From positions 3,225,320 to 3,289,319 of the forward strand of contig NC_056530.1 in NCBI RefSeq assembly GCF_019175285.1: 64,000 nucleotides of DNA. The letters are read 5' to 3'. Each line of letters starts with the position of its first letter. The first letter of the stretch is position 1. Below the pieces are notes generated by a model. It searched no databases. It was not told the origin of the DNA and worked only from the letters and a program-made list of their open reading frames with translations. This DNA comes from Sceloporus undulatus (lineage: Eukaryota; Chordata; Lepidosauria; Squamata; Phrynosomatidae). A program made the translations under genes and the position numbers. Below are positions 53,640 through 64,000 of this stretch, piece by piece.

Positions 53640-54178
53640 ATTTTTATTTTTTTAAAAAAAGAAGTACAGTAGTATACAGTATACTAGAATAACAGTAGAT
53701 ATACAACTGAGCATTAAAGTTAGAATCGTCCAAGTCATTGTATTTCCCATCACTATATATGGATGTGACAAGCAGACATTGAAGAAAACTGACAGAAAGG
53801 AAATCGACTCATTTGAGATGTGATGCTGGAGAAGAATGCTTAGGATACTGTGGACAGCAAAAACAAACAGATGGCTCCTTGAACAGGTCAAGCCTGAAAT
53901 CACCTTGGGAGCCAAGATGACCAAATTGAGGCTGGCATACTTTGGCTACATCATGAGAAGGCAGGGATTATTAGAAAATACAATAATGCTAGGAAAAGTT
54001 GAGGACAGTAGAAAGAGAGGAAGACTGCATACCAGATGGCTAGACTCAGGGAGGCCACAGGCGTGAATTTGCAGGACCTAAGCAGACCAGTGGAGGATAG
54101 GGAATCTTGGCGATGTCTCATCCACAGTGTCACCATGAGTCAAGGTTGATTCAAGGACAATTGACGGCAAGAACAGCA
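53640..54178 (+). mobile_element. RTE/BovB LINE 3' fragment inserted in CR1
   Basis: Reads VIVFPITIYGCDKQTLKKT, CWRRMLRILWTAKTNRWLLE, LRLAYFGYIMRRQGLLE, GKVEDSRKRGRLHTRWLD. This is the C-terminal tail of RTE ORF2 with short 3' sequence ending ACGGCAAGAACAGCAGCAG. Confidence 0.8.
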
Positions 54179-54183
54179 GCAGT

Positions 54184-54417
54184 ATAATCAGCCTCCATTT
54201 CCGTGGAATTTTTTTATCCATGGATTCAGCCATCCACAGCTTGAAAATATTCAAAAGAATATATCAGTTTCAAAAGCAAACTTTGATTTTGCCATTTCGT
54301 AAAGGGATACCATTGTACTGTGCCATTATATATAATGGGACTTGAGTATCCACAGATTTTGGTTATCCATGGGGTGTCCTAGAACCAAACCTCAGGAGAT
54401 ACCAAGAGCCCACCGTA
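54184..54417. mobile_element. Tigger-like MITE, copy 4
   Basis: TTATCCATGGATTCAGCCAT, ATAATGGGACTTGAGTATCC and GATACCAAGAGCCCACC; follows the RTE copy within the old CR1. Confidence 0.65.
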
Positions 54418-55714
54418 ACGGAAGAATTCAAACAACCTGATACTTGTTGGAACTCAGACTCTGCCATGTGTGGAAGGTCCAACAAATTCCTCACTTGCCT
54501 TGCACACAATTCCATCACCCAGAAGGGGGCAACAAGGGGATTGACTATTTTGGAACTGAATCTAACTAACAGTAAAGAAGTGGCCAACAGAGTGTAAACA
54601 GTGGAGACCTTGACTGGGAGTGATCACATTCTCCTGTGATTTATTATACAAGGAAAACAGGAAGCCAAACATAGTCAGATCAACATCCTAGACCTTAAGA
54701 AAGCTGATTTCTGTAAGCCTAGAGAAATAGTGGATGATGTCCCATGGTCAGGAATCCTGAAAGGGTAGGGAATTCATTGTGGTAGTATCTTGAATGTGAG
54801 ACATTGAAGACCCAACTGCAAGCAACTTCAGTGAAGAAGAAAAATTGGGAGGTATCTAAACAAACAGGAAAGGAAGTACAAATAACTTTTTGATGAGCTG
54901 AGGTTTAAAAGTGACATGAACGAAAATGGGGAGAAGAGGGATACAAATAAATAGCCAATTCTTGTAGGTGAAAAGTAAGAAAAGCTAAAGCTCAGAACAA
55001 GCTCAGGATTGCTAGAGAGGTTAAACTAACAGAAGAGAGGTTTGTAGAACAAGGAAACAGTAGGCCTGCTATATCGAGAAGATGGTGAAATGCTAACAGG
55101 ACAGAGAAAAGATGGAACCACCAACATATTTTTTATTGTAGTCATATCTCCACAAGAAAATTGCTCTGACTGAAATAAAATAAATGATGCAGTAAGTTAC
55201 TTTAGCCTGAACAGGTGAAGAGAGGGTACAGGAACATCTAGCTAGTCTAAACGAATTAAAGTCTCCCAAGCCTGAAGGGTGTTAAAGGAACTTGCAGATG
55301 TAATCTCCGAGCCACTGTTGATAATCCCTGAAAATTGTTGGAGAACTGGAGTGGTCCCTGAGCAATTACTGACCACTTGCCTCAGTGTGGATATCAGGAA
55401 GGATTCTGGAAAAGATAATATAACAGTCCATCTAAGAGCACTTGGAAAGGATTGCTGTGTTGACTAAGAGACAGCACTAAAACAGGTCATGCCAGATTAA
55501 TCATCGTTGTCTCTCTTGAGAATTCAACGGATGAAATGCATCTTGATTTCAATAAGGCTTTTCACAAAGTTTCTCGTGATTTTCCTGTAGACAAGCTGGC
55601 AAAATGTGGGCAACACAGTGCTACTAGTAGATGGATCATGGATTTGTAACTGTTTGATGGCCTGAACCTAAAGAATACTCACCAATAGTTCTTCATCCTA
55701 GAGAGAAGTATTGA

Positions 55715-56250
55715 TTTAACTGCAAACAAGGAACAGATATATACTTACTTCTGTCAGTCCTGCTCAAGAAATTCTTATTTTAAATGCATATATGGTTTTG
55801 TATCCAGTGGGTAAGACACTGTTAGGAAATGAAGAACAGCTAAACATCTACAGACCTGATCTTAGGCAATGTGAGGCAACTGCAATAGGTAGTAAATGAT
55901 ATGGGAAAGAAGGTGATGCCAAATTGTTGGAGGACAGAACTGTGCATGTTATATGGCTTGATCAGCAGCTCCTGTGTTATGGAGAATGCTGTTGTCACTA
56001 GCATTGAACCAATATTTGATGGGCTTGTTTTTATGAAACATGGAAAGAGGTCTCTGTCTTGTCTTTCCTTGTGGTGACCCTGATTATACTTACTTTTTAT
56101 ATCTCCAAATAGTTATGGCAGTTATTAATGCAAGTGATAATGGAGATTATCAGATAGGAAAAGAATATACTTATCCCATCCTTTTCGCGCGATCATGGGA
56201 AGGACTTTCACATGATGTCGTGCTTATTCAGACATTGTCCCATCCAGGAA
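55715..56250. other. unassigned sequence
   Basis: No recognised gene or repeat; a frame at 56040-56300 overlaps a foldback element. Confidence 0.45.
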
Positions 56251-56440
56251 ATGTGACTGACTGTGCACGCATGAAAGCCTTTTATATGATGTTCCACTGA
56301 TCCTGTCATTGTCTCGTTATTAATGTGGAATTGCCTTGGCATTTTGTATTAACGGGAGTTTATGTTAATACAGTTAATACAGAATAATGACAGGATCAGT
56401 GCTATATTATGAAAGGCTTTCATGCCAATGCATTCACAGA
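56170..56440. mobile_element. foldback MITE, ACAGGATCAG family, copy 1
   Basis: CTGATCCTGTCATTGTCTCG and AATGACAGGATCAGTGC face each other around TTAACGGGAGTTTATGTTAA; the outer CATGAAAGCC and GGCTTTCATG also pair. Confidence 0.7.
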
Positions 56441-56531
56441 TGGGATAAGGAAGGGAGAGTGATCCTGACCCTGTCCTGTCCCTGTCTGGTAATCTTCATA
56501 GTCTTCCCCCTTTTTTTTCCTCCTTCCTCTC

Positions 56532-56748
56532 CTGTTGTTGTTATGTGCCTTCAAATGTTTCTGATTTATGGCAACCTTATCATGGGATTTTGTTGGCAAG
56601 CTTTGTTAGGAGAGGGTTTGCCATTGCCTTCCCCTGAGAGCATGTGGCTTTCCCTAGGTCAGCCAGTGGGTTTCCATGACTGGGAATTGATGCCTGGTCT
56701 CCAGAGTTGTAGTCCAACATTTAAACCAATGTGCCACCGTTCCTCTCC
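56532..56748 (-). mobile_element. tRNA-derived CORE-type SINE, copy 3
   Basis: TTGTTGTTATGTGCCTTCAA tail, GGTCAGCCAGTGGGTTTCCA core, CCAGAGTTGTAGTCCAACAT head, minus strand. Confidence 0.8.
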
Positions 56749-56749
56749 T

Positions 56750-57980
56750 ACTCCTCCTAAAAAGTATCTGCGTTTGACTGAAATCTCTAGGCCCAGGTGC
56801 ATTGTCTGCAACAGTTTCTAGGAGTGGAGAAGTTCTCTTGATGCACAGTGTTCCTGAGCAATTATCATATGTAGATTGAAATGTCATGGGGAGGCTTTCA
56901 TCTCCCACCTCCATGATATGTAGGAATGCACAGCTATACAAACTTAGTGGTAAGCCCCATGTAAACCATGCATTGGTATTTCTCAAACGGTAAGGCAAGA
57001 CCCCTGGGAGTAGCGTAGCAACATGAGAGTTGCTCAAGGGAGACACTAGACCTGGAGGCCCTGATCACTCATCTTCTTCCTTTTTCCAAACTTTTTTATG
57101 TGTAAAATTTAAACATGCATTGAGTTAAATACTGAAATTACTTAAATAAAACTGTTCTAATTTGATTGATGTTATCTCCTTATAAAATGTTAAAATATGA
57201 ATATACATGTATGTGCGAATTAAAACACACACACTAACTAAAATACTTTTATTCATATACTGTGTCGAGTGGTGGTGGGTGCATGGTGTCCTAAGGGTAA
57301 AAAGGGGCGGGGTCCCAAGGGTAAAAAGTTTGAGTGCCACTGGTAGCAGGCCAGGTAGACAAACATGCCTAAGCTATTAGCCTTGCCCCCTGCCTGTTTG
57401 ACTTGTCCTCTTTCTTCCTCCTGTATCAGATCAGATTGCTGGCCAGACAAGGAGGCAATGAAAAGCAGAGGAGAGGAAGGCAACCCTTTCATTGCCAGGA
57501 GAGAATTAACATTCCTGGTTTAAAGGAGACCTTGCAGCTCAAAGGAAAAGCAACAACTTAACCAGCAGGAAAGCCTGTGAAACTGAGGGATGGTTGCTAT
57601 GGCTAGCAGGGTATCAGCCCAGGGGTCAGCTGCCTGGCATGCTTTGAAGTGGAAGGCTGTGAGAGGAGAGGTTGGTCACAGCTGGATGGAAGGGGGTTGC
57701 TTTTCTCCTCTTGGCAGCCAGTACAGCATCAAAGGCTTTCCTGGGGAAATGATATCGGATTGCACTCCAGCTAGCCTGCATTTGCAGCTTTTGTCATGAT
57801 GGCTGCAAAGGCTGGGCTGCTTCCCACCCCATCCTATCCAACAAGCCTAGTAGAGTTATATGCTTTGGCTCCAGCAGCTTTCTCCTGCTTTTGCACAGCT
57901 GCCAGAATCCTAGGATCTTAAAAGAGTTGGAGGGAGCTTTGTGGATGGTTGTATGCCACCTTCAGACAATAGGCTTGGGG
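56750..57980. other. gene-free stretch
   Basis: Unassigned; includes Ser/Pro-poor short frames only and no recognised repeat. Confidence 0.45.
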
Positions 57981-57984
57981 TCAC

Positions 57985-58125
57985 TTCTTGTTGTGTGCTT
58001 TCAAGTAGTTTCTGACCTATGGTGACCCTAAGGCTATCATGGGGCTTTCTTGGCAAAATTTGTTCAGAGGAGGTTTGCCATTGCCTTCCCCTGAGGCTGA
58101 GAGCGTGTGTCTTGCCCAAGGGAGA
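57985..58125 (-). mobile_element. CORE-type SINE, copy 4 (tail part)
   Basis: TTGTTGTGTGCTTTCAAGTA, GGGGCTTTCTTGGCAAAATT and TTGCCATTGCCTTCCCCTGA; lacks the tRNA head. Confidence 0.75.
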
Positions 58126-58184
58126 TTATAAAATGGGGACAGGACAGAGTTGGGATTGCTCTCCTGTCTTTATCCTATCCATAA

Positions 58185-58385
58185 CACCGAATCACATGAA
58201 AGTCTTTCATAATGTAGCACTGATTCTGTCATTATCCTGTCATTGAAGTGGAATTATATTAAGGCGAACTCCCGTTAACACAAAATGCCAGGTCACTTCC
58301 ACCTCAATGACGGGACAATGACAGGATCAGCGTGACATCATATGAAAGGCTTTTGTGTGATCGCTGTCACTTGTGCTTTCCGGAC
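58185..58385. mobile_element. foldback MITE, ACAGGATCAG family, copy 2
   Basis: ATCACATGAAAGTCTTTCAT and ATGAAAGGCTTTTGTGTGAT at the ends, CACTGATTCTGTCATTATCC and GGACAATGACAGGATCAG inside, GAACTCCCGTTAACACAAAA at the centre. Confidence 0.75.
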
Positions 58386-59439
58386 AGTACAATGTCTGGA
58401 TAAGGGGCCTCTTTCAGACTTGCACCAATTACATCTGGTGCGGTTTGCAGCGAGGCTGGCACAAAGCCCACTTAAACTAGTGTTTTGATTCTGGGACATT
58501 TACCGTGTCTTTTGAAAAGATGCGGATCGCTACAAAAACCATAAAACCATTATCTTTTAGTAATGGTAGTCTCAAAGATTGTTACAAGATCCATTTGCAG
58601 ACTGATTTTCCAGACTAACACAGTTATGTCTTTGACTTCTTTCACACAGTTAATTTCAAATGTACTGCAAGATCCTTTACATATTTTAGTATCACTATCA
58701 TCATTACACCTCTCACCCCACCAATTCTAGATGTTCTACTTTTAGCGATAGTTGAGAGTCCCTCCATTGGCTAGCCCAAGCCCTAATCTTTCCTGGATAG
58801 AGAGGATGACTAACTAGTTAATCTAGCCTTCGCTAACTCACTAATCTGCAGATGTGCCATACTGCAACTTCCATCATCCTTGGTATGATGGATATGAAGG
58901 ACTGAAGTTGTAATCCAATACAAGGTAGGTGTGAGAAGGTTCCTGTTTATAAATTTAAAATGATAGCTCATGGATTTGAATAGCTGTAACTTGCTGATAT
59001 TGCAGTAGTTGAAACTATGTGGTTAGAATATTATTGAAATTTAATGATTGTAAGTTACAATCATATTTGTCACAGGAGCAGACATTCCTGTTTAAATTAT
59101 TGCTTATTATTATATTAAAAACTCTGTATTGAATATCAAGAGAAATAATAAATAAAGAAAAAAAAAGACAGGCCTTTAATTACAGGCTCCAGGTGTATCT
59201 AGCAACTGCTTCACTTGCATTTGTATAATAACTGTTTTCTAAAAGTGTGATCGGTGGTTGTAGCATTTCTAAGGGAACTGCCTGCACAGAATTATAATCT
59301 GCTTTTGGTCTGGAAATATAGCTGTTGCACACACCACAATGTTGGTGTCCTGTCCCTCCTGATGTTTAAGTCTACAAAAGCTCATGCAGCCAACTTCTTT
59401 CTTTCAGTTAGTCTCAAAGGTGCTACAACATCTCTCTAC

Positions 59440-59575
59440 ATATTTATTTTATTTTATTTAGGTATTTATACCCTGCCCTTCAGCCCTAATGGCTCTCAGG
59501 GCGGCTTACAATTATTATTTTTAATCAGACAGTTCCCTGCCCTCAGGCTTACAATCTGAAAGACATGAAACAAAA
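59440..59575 (-). repeat. L2-type retrotransposon 3' end
   Basis: TTTATACCCTGCCCTTCAGC, CTCAGGGCGGCTTACAATTA and GCCCTCAGGCTTACAATCTG, the complement of the tail at 400-535. Confidence 0.65.
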
Positions 59576-59686
59576 GGAGAAGGGAATGGTGAAGGGAAAG
59601 GGGATGAGGTCCAGTGGTTCTTCTCTCCCTCTGAGGCCTGGACCAAGGCAGATGGATTGGAGGGAGGGCTCTTCCTTCTTCATATA

Positions 59687-60035
59687 CATTCGTCTCTCCA
59701 TATCTGTGGCTTTGACTTTTGCGAATTTGATTAATATGTTCTCTAGGAATATCTAGGTCCTCCAGCGCAACTCTATGGTCAACTTTAACCAAACATTGCA
59801 CTGAAAGACCTAGAGGGTCCTAGAGAGAACACTCCACTAGGCATTTGTAGCTCTTCCAGTGCAATTCTATGGTCAATGTCTGGCAGATGTTAACCACTGA
59901 GTTGCACTGGAGGACCTAGAGATGGCTAAAGAGGTGTTCTCTTGATAAAAACATTGTGTTTTTGTTATTTGCTGTTTTTTCCACTTTCACAGGGGTCCTG
60001 TGCCCCTAACCCCAGTGAATGTGGAGGGACAGTTG
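59687..60035. mobile_element. Tc1/mariner-type MITE (TA TSD)
   Basis: Ends CATTCGTCTCTCCATATCTG and CAGTGAATGTGGAGGGACAG, flanked by TA. Inside, CTAGGTCCTCCAGCGCAACT is repeated in both orientations. Confidence 0.7.
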
Positions 60036-60559
60036 TATGCTGGTATAGGCAGTGATGGTAGCTGTATGAAGGCTGCAAAGGAGGAAATGCATTAGAAAAA
60101 GGGACTTTAGGAAGCAAATTGTTTTTTTTCTGCCTTGCCTTGGGCGACCCTCAAAAAAGTGCTGCCACTAGTTTAGTGCACCAACATGATTCCAGGTTTG
60201 CAGATGTATTCTACTTAATAGGCTTTACTATCCAGTAAAGAAGATTCTGCAGTTTGCTTTTATCATTTGTTGTTGCTGTTGTTGCTTAAAGCTTATCTTA
60301 AAATTCAGCTTAGACTCTGTCTGTGATTAAAGCAAACATCTCAAGCTTCTGAAGCTCTAGGAGACAGTTAATTCCCCTCTGACTATCTATTTGTCGATCT
60401 AACCTACCGTAATCTAATTTTCAGATCTTGGATAAAAAGTGGGGATGGGAGAAGAGGAACACGGATTTGCCTTAATAAGAGAAACCCAGAGAACAACCTG
60501 CTGATCAAAAACATATTTCTGGTTGAACTTAATTAACTGATTTACTCTTTTGCAATACT

Positions 60560-60780
60560 GGCTGCATCCACAGGGCAGAAATAATCCAGTTTAACACCAC
60601 TTGAATTGCCATAGTTCAGTGCTCTGAAATTCTGGGAGCTGTAATTTGTGAGACATTTAGCCTTCTCTGTCAGAGAGCTCTGGTGCCACCACAAGCTACA
60701 ATTCCCAGAATCCCATAGCACTGAGACATGGCAGTTAAAGTGGTGTCAAACTGCATTATTTCTGTAGTGCAGATGCAGCC
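60560..60780. mobile_element. foldback MITE, ATAATCCAG family, copy 8
   Basis: Ends GGCTGCATCCACAGGGCAGA and GTAGTGCAGATGCAGCC; internal GTCAGAGAGCTCTGGTGCC. Confidence 0.8.
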
Positions 60781-61194
60781 TAGCCAGCACCCTCTTTGTT
60801 GGGTTGTTGTTCCATTGCCAGAATGGGTATAAAATTCAACTACCATTTCACTCAGATTCCACATATAGAAGAGATGAGTAGGGAGGCCACTTGTCCTTTG
60901 GTTAAAATAGCAAAACCTCTGAGGCTGCCCTTGATCTCTGTAAAAGAGATGGGGAGTGGATTATGGATTCATCCTGTAGGTCCCCCCACAAAGATGTTCT
61001 GGGTAGCATTTCAGTGTTTTGGGTTGCAGATGTGGGCAACTGTGGCCCTCCAGCTGTTGCTTAAATGCAACTTCCATCATCCCATACTGCTGCCTAGGAT
61101 TGATGGGAATTGCCATCCAGATACCCCATTCAGTGGCACAACCCTCATCCTGGCTTCTACTAGTGATTATGGGCAGCTAGAAAAGAGGGAAGTG

Positions 61195-61428
61195 AGAGCC
61201 AGTGTGATGTAGTGGTTTGTGCTGGACTACAACTGTGGAGACCAGTGTTTCGTTCTCTGCTCTGCCCTGAAACCCACTGGGTGACCTTGGGAAAGTCACA
61301 CTCTCCCAACCTCAGGGGAAGGCCATGAAAAACCTCCTCGGAACAAATCCTGCCAAGAAATGCCCATGATAGCTTTGCTTTAGGGTTGCCATGAGTAGGA
61401 AATGGCTTGAAGGCACGCAACAACCATG
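61195..61428 (+). mobile_element. tRNA-derived CORE-type SINE, copy 5 (full)
   Basis: Head GAGCCAGTGTGATGTAGTGG, box B region CAGTGTTTCGTTCTCTGCTC, core CTGGGTGACCTTGGGAAAGT, tail TGAAGGCACGCAACAAC. Confidence 0.85.
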
Positions 61429-61502
61429 CTTCCTCTCCTCCCTGCCCCATTTTATATCCAAAGTCTGAAAAAATGGAATAGATTAAGCTAGCTAGAAAGA
61501 TG

Positions 61503-61735
61503 AGAGCCAGCGTGGTCTGAGTGTTGGACTAAGATTCTAGAGACCAAGGTTCAGTCCCCTGCTCAGCCATGAAACCCACTAGGTGACCTTGTGCAGGTCA
61601 TACTCTCTCAGCCTCAAAGAGAGGTAAAAGCAAACCCCCTTCTGAACAAATCTTGCCAAGAAAATTCCATGATAGGTCCTCCCTAGGGTTGCCATAAGTC
61701 GGAAACAACTTGAAGGTATACAAGAACAAGAACAA
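61503..61735 (+). mobile_element. tRNA-derived CORE-type SINE, copy 6 (full)
   Basis: GAGCCAGCGTGGTCTGAGTG, CAAGGTTCAGTCCCCTGCTC, CTAGGTGACCTTGTGCAGGT and a tail with ACAAGAACAAGAACAAAACA. Confidence 0.85.
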
Positions 61736-61737
61736 AA

Positions 61738-61857
61738 CACAGAGGCTGGATAAGCTGTCTGTCGGGAGTGCTTTGATTGAGCCTTTCTGCATGTCAGAAT
61801 GGGGTTGACTGGATGACCCTTGTGGTTTCTTCCAACTCTATGAATCTATGATCTTGG
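61738..61857 (+). mobile_element. CR1 3' end
   Basis: GGAGTGCTTTGATTGAGCCT, then TTCCAACTCTATGAATCTATG. Confidence 0.8.
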
Positions 61858-61859
61858 CT

Positions 61860-61998
61860 TCCAGGAAGAATTCAACCTTGATCGGTTCAAGGACCCATTT
61901 GTTGGTCTTTTGGGCTGTCCACAATACCCTCAGCACTCTTCTCCAAATGAGTTGAATTTATTCTCATCTACTTTTTTCACTGTCTAGCTCTGGCATCT
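61860..61998 (-). mobile_element. RTE/BovB fragment (C-terminal part)
   Basis: Minus strand gives TVKKVDENKFNSF and sequence matching the 53.8-kb RTE copy (TATTGTGGACAGC). Probably one element with 62890-62985. Confidence 0.65.
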
Positions 61999-62005
61999 GT
62001 AGATC

Positions 62006-62630
62006 ATAAAATCGTAGAGTCGGAAGAGACCCCAAGGGCCATCCAGTCCAACTCCCTGCCATGCAGGAACTCTCCATCAAAGCACCCCCAACAGATGGCC
62101 ATCCAGCCTCTGTTTAAAGGGCTCCAAAGAAAGAGACTCCATCACTTTCCGAGGAAGGAGTGTGTTCCATTGTCGAACAGCCCATTCTGTCAGGAAGTTC
62201 CTCCTAATGTTGAGGTGGAATCTCTTTTCCTGGAGCTTGCATCCATTGGTCCATGTTCTAGTCTCTGGAGCAGCAGAAAACAAGCTTGCTGCCTCCTCAA
62301 TGTGACACCCCTTCAAATACTTAAAATGGGCTACTATATCACCTCTTAACTGTTTCTTCTCCAGGCTAAACATACCCAGCTCCCTAAGTCTTTACTCATA
62401 AGGCATGGTTTCCAGATCCTTCACCATTTTAGTTGCCCTCCTTTGGACACGCTCATTTCTCCACATCCTTTTTGAGATGTGATGCCCAGAACTGGACACA
62501 GTGATATTCCAGGTGGGGGCCTGACCAAAGCAGAATAGAGTGGCATTATTACTTCCCTTGATCTAGACACTATACTTCTATTGATGAAGCCTAGAATTGC
62601 ATTGGCCTTTTTAGCTGCCACATCAGGAAA
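62006..62630 (-). mobile_element. CR1 3' part with ORF2 C-terminus
   Basis: 98-codon open frame FSLEKKQLRGDIVAHFKYLK, KRFHLNIRRNFLTEWAV, then the CR1 3' UTR ending at ATCATAAAATCGTAGAGTCG. Upstream: KANAILGFINRSIVSRSREV. Confidence 0.88.
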
Positions 62631-62689
62631 ACAACGGCTTGGACAATTCTAACTTTAGTGGTCAGAGACAACGTGTAAGCATCTGACTA

Positions 62690-62880
62690 ATGTCTCCAAT
62701 TTTTTTTCCTTTCCTGTTTGGTTTGTAACATTTTGTCTGATAAAGAAGCCCATGGAGCTTCGAAAGCTTGCTACAAGTATATTGTGCATTTTGGTTGGCC
62801 AATAATAAAGGTATCACTGATGGATCTTTGTTTGCATTTGTTCAGTGGCCAACACAGCTACCCCTGCATGTTTTCCTTAG
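62690..62880 (+). repeat. interspersed repeat (GAAAGCTTGC family)
   Basis: CCCATGGAGCTTCGAAAGCT, TTGGCCAATAATAAAGGTAT and AACACAGCTACCCCTGCATG. Class unknown; a second copy lies at 41355-41445. Confidence 0.55.
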
Positions 62881-62889
62881 TGCTCAGTT

Positions 62890-62985
62890 GTCTGACTGTA
62901 CTCTTTGTCTAGTCCTTTCCTAGCTGCCCTTCCCAGTCGTAGTCTTCTTCTGATTTCTTGACTGCAGTCTCCATCCTGATCCCTA
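62890..62985 (-). mobile_element. RTE/BovB fragment (RT thumb region)
   Basis: DQDGDCSQEIRRRLRLGRAA resembles the RTE motif GDCSHEIKRRLLLGRKA. Confidence 0.65.
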
Positions 62986-63159
62986 AGGAGCCCAGAAGAG
63001 AAGACCCTGCTCTTCTGCTGTGAGGAAAGGATGAGGATGGGTTTTCTGGCTCTGTGTCCAGGGTCTCTGTACTGTATCTTTAAGGCAGAGGGGGAGGCAG
63101 GGGAGATAGGAAAGTGAGGAGGCTGCCCCCCTTCCCCCAACCCCGCCCCCGATTTGGGT

Positions 63160-63753
63160 GTTTTTTTTTTTTAATGCATTTCAACCCATTGTGTGAGAAG
63201 GCTCAAAAGAAGGGAGGCTGAGGCTTGCTTTAGGACTGGAAGAGAAAGAAAAGGGCTTTGGATCCCAGAGAAGGAGAAAGGGATCTGGGAAGAGAAGAAC
63301 AGCTGGAGAGTAGTCCTCAACTTGAAGAGAAAGAGAGAAAGAAAGAAGGTGCAACTTTGGGGGAGAGGGTGGTGGCAGGGTGACCAGGTTTCTCTTTGGA
63401 TGAATCTTTGGAGCTTTTCTTTGCTTTTCCTTGAATGCCCTGTATTTTGGCAGTGCCTTGTCCTCCTTTGCAGGGAGGACATCTGGTCCCCCTGAATGGC
63501 TTGGCTTGGCATCTCCCAAAGATTGGATGGCTTTGGGTTCTGGCATTTGAGGCTGGGTGGCACTTGGGGGGACGCCAAGGCCATGCAATGTGAAGACATC
63601 AGGAAGGAGGGGGACATTTGTCTTTAGGTGGGTTGGGGGCTCTTCCCAACTGACTGCTTTGCACAGCTTGATGTTGACTAGTGTCTCTCTTTCCCTGTTT
63701 TTTTCTTTTTTTACTGATTTTGACTGTCTCTTATTTATTTTTTCCTGGTGCAT
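63160..63753 (-). other. 190-codon open frame followed by poly(A), not recognised
   Basis: Minus-strand frame from 63753 to the stop at 63181: basic start (QEKINKRQSKSVKKEKNRE), Pro-rich middle (GVPPSATQPQMPEPK, VTLPPPSPP), Phe/Ser-rich end. Twelve A follow within 10 bp of the stop on the same strand (63162-63174). This could be a retroposed sequence or part of an unknown element; no family match and no TSD seen. Confidence 0.25.
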
Positions 63754-63799
63754 TTTAAATTCTTTCTTCCCTGCCCCTCAAGTATCATTTTGAATCTTA

Positions 63800-64000
63800 A
63801 TACTCAGTCAGTTTCATTCATTTAATATCCATATGGATTTTGATCTTGTCTTTTGTTTGTTACTTTCGGTGGGGATCCCTCCTGGAAATGTGGATGATCT
63901 AGCTGTCTTGTGTATTCCCAGCCCATCATTCTCCCATGGTTGGGGCACAACTTTTTAAAATGTCATACAATGTAACATGTAGATGATATCTAATAGATAG
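63800..64000. other. unassigned window end
   Basis: AT-rich sequence, nothing recognised. Confidence 0.4.

Larger units (their letters stand above)
53490..55710 (+). mobile_element. old CR1 LINE, interrupted by RTE and Tigger-like copies
   Basis: Endonuclease blocks IIMGVYYR, then after ~54420 CWNSDSAMCGRSNKFLTCLA, GSDHILL, QINILDLKKADF, later SLNELKSPKPEG, LDFNKAFHKVSRDF. Many stops and frameshifts; much older than the copy at 23.4 kb. No 3' terminus before ~55710. Confidence 0.75.

Overview
The window looks like nuclear DNA of a squamate reptile, probably an iguanian-type lizard; the species is not determined. The evidence is two intron-rich vertebrate genes in a repeat mix typical of lizards: CR1 and L2 LINEs, RTE/BovB fragments, tRNA-derived CORE-type SINEs, a 5S-rRNA-derived SINE and many palindromic DNA-transposon derivatives. 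No bacterial, viral or retroviral gene was recognised, and there is no CRISPR array.

Two host genes can be read exon by exon. NIPAL3 lies on the minus strand. Its 11 coding exons run from 30284 down to 9637 and join in phase to 406 codons plus stop, the length of the human protein as I remember it; all ten introns have GT..AG ends. TMEM222 lies on the plus strand. Its six coding exons run from 40873 to 47896 and give 190 residues of an RTE1/DUF778-family membrane protein. The genes are divergent, with start codons 10.6 kb apart. A non-coding NIPAL3 first exon is inferred near 38.8 kb. TMEM222 starts in a CpG-rich block at 40.48-41.01 kb.

Layout: 1-9.6 kb holds repeats (L2, CR1, Tigger-like, microsatellite) and the probable NIPAL3 3' UTR. 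9.6-30.4 kb is NIPAL3; its first coding intron carries a nest of CR1, L2 and RTE LINEs. 30.4-40.4 kb is upstream sequence with SINEs, an L1 3' end and two adjacent minisatellites. 40.5-50.8 kb is the TMEM222 promoter, gene and long 3' UTR. 50.8-64 kb has no recognised host gene and contains CR1, RTE, SINE and foldback elements, many inserted into each other.

The most interesting signal is the TMEM222 promoter minisatellite (40.49-40.84 kb). It is about eleven units of ~32 bp in a ~190-bp higher-order pattern, with four perfect CRE octamers (TGACGTCA) and several ETS-CRE-like composites directly upstream of the start codon. Also notable are a 3' splice site of NIPAL3 placed behind a C12-A11 tract, a family of six foldback elements sharing TACAGAC-type ends, and several well-marked nested insertions with target-site duplications. 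All names rest on reading translated sequence against remembered family sequences; no search was run.
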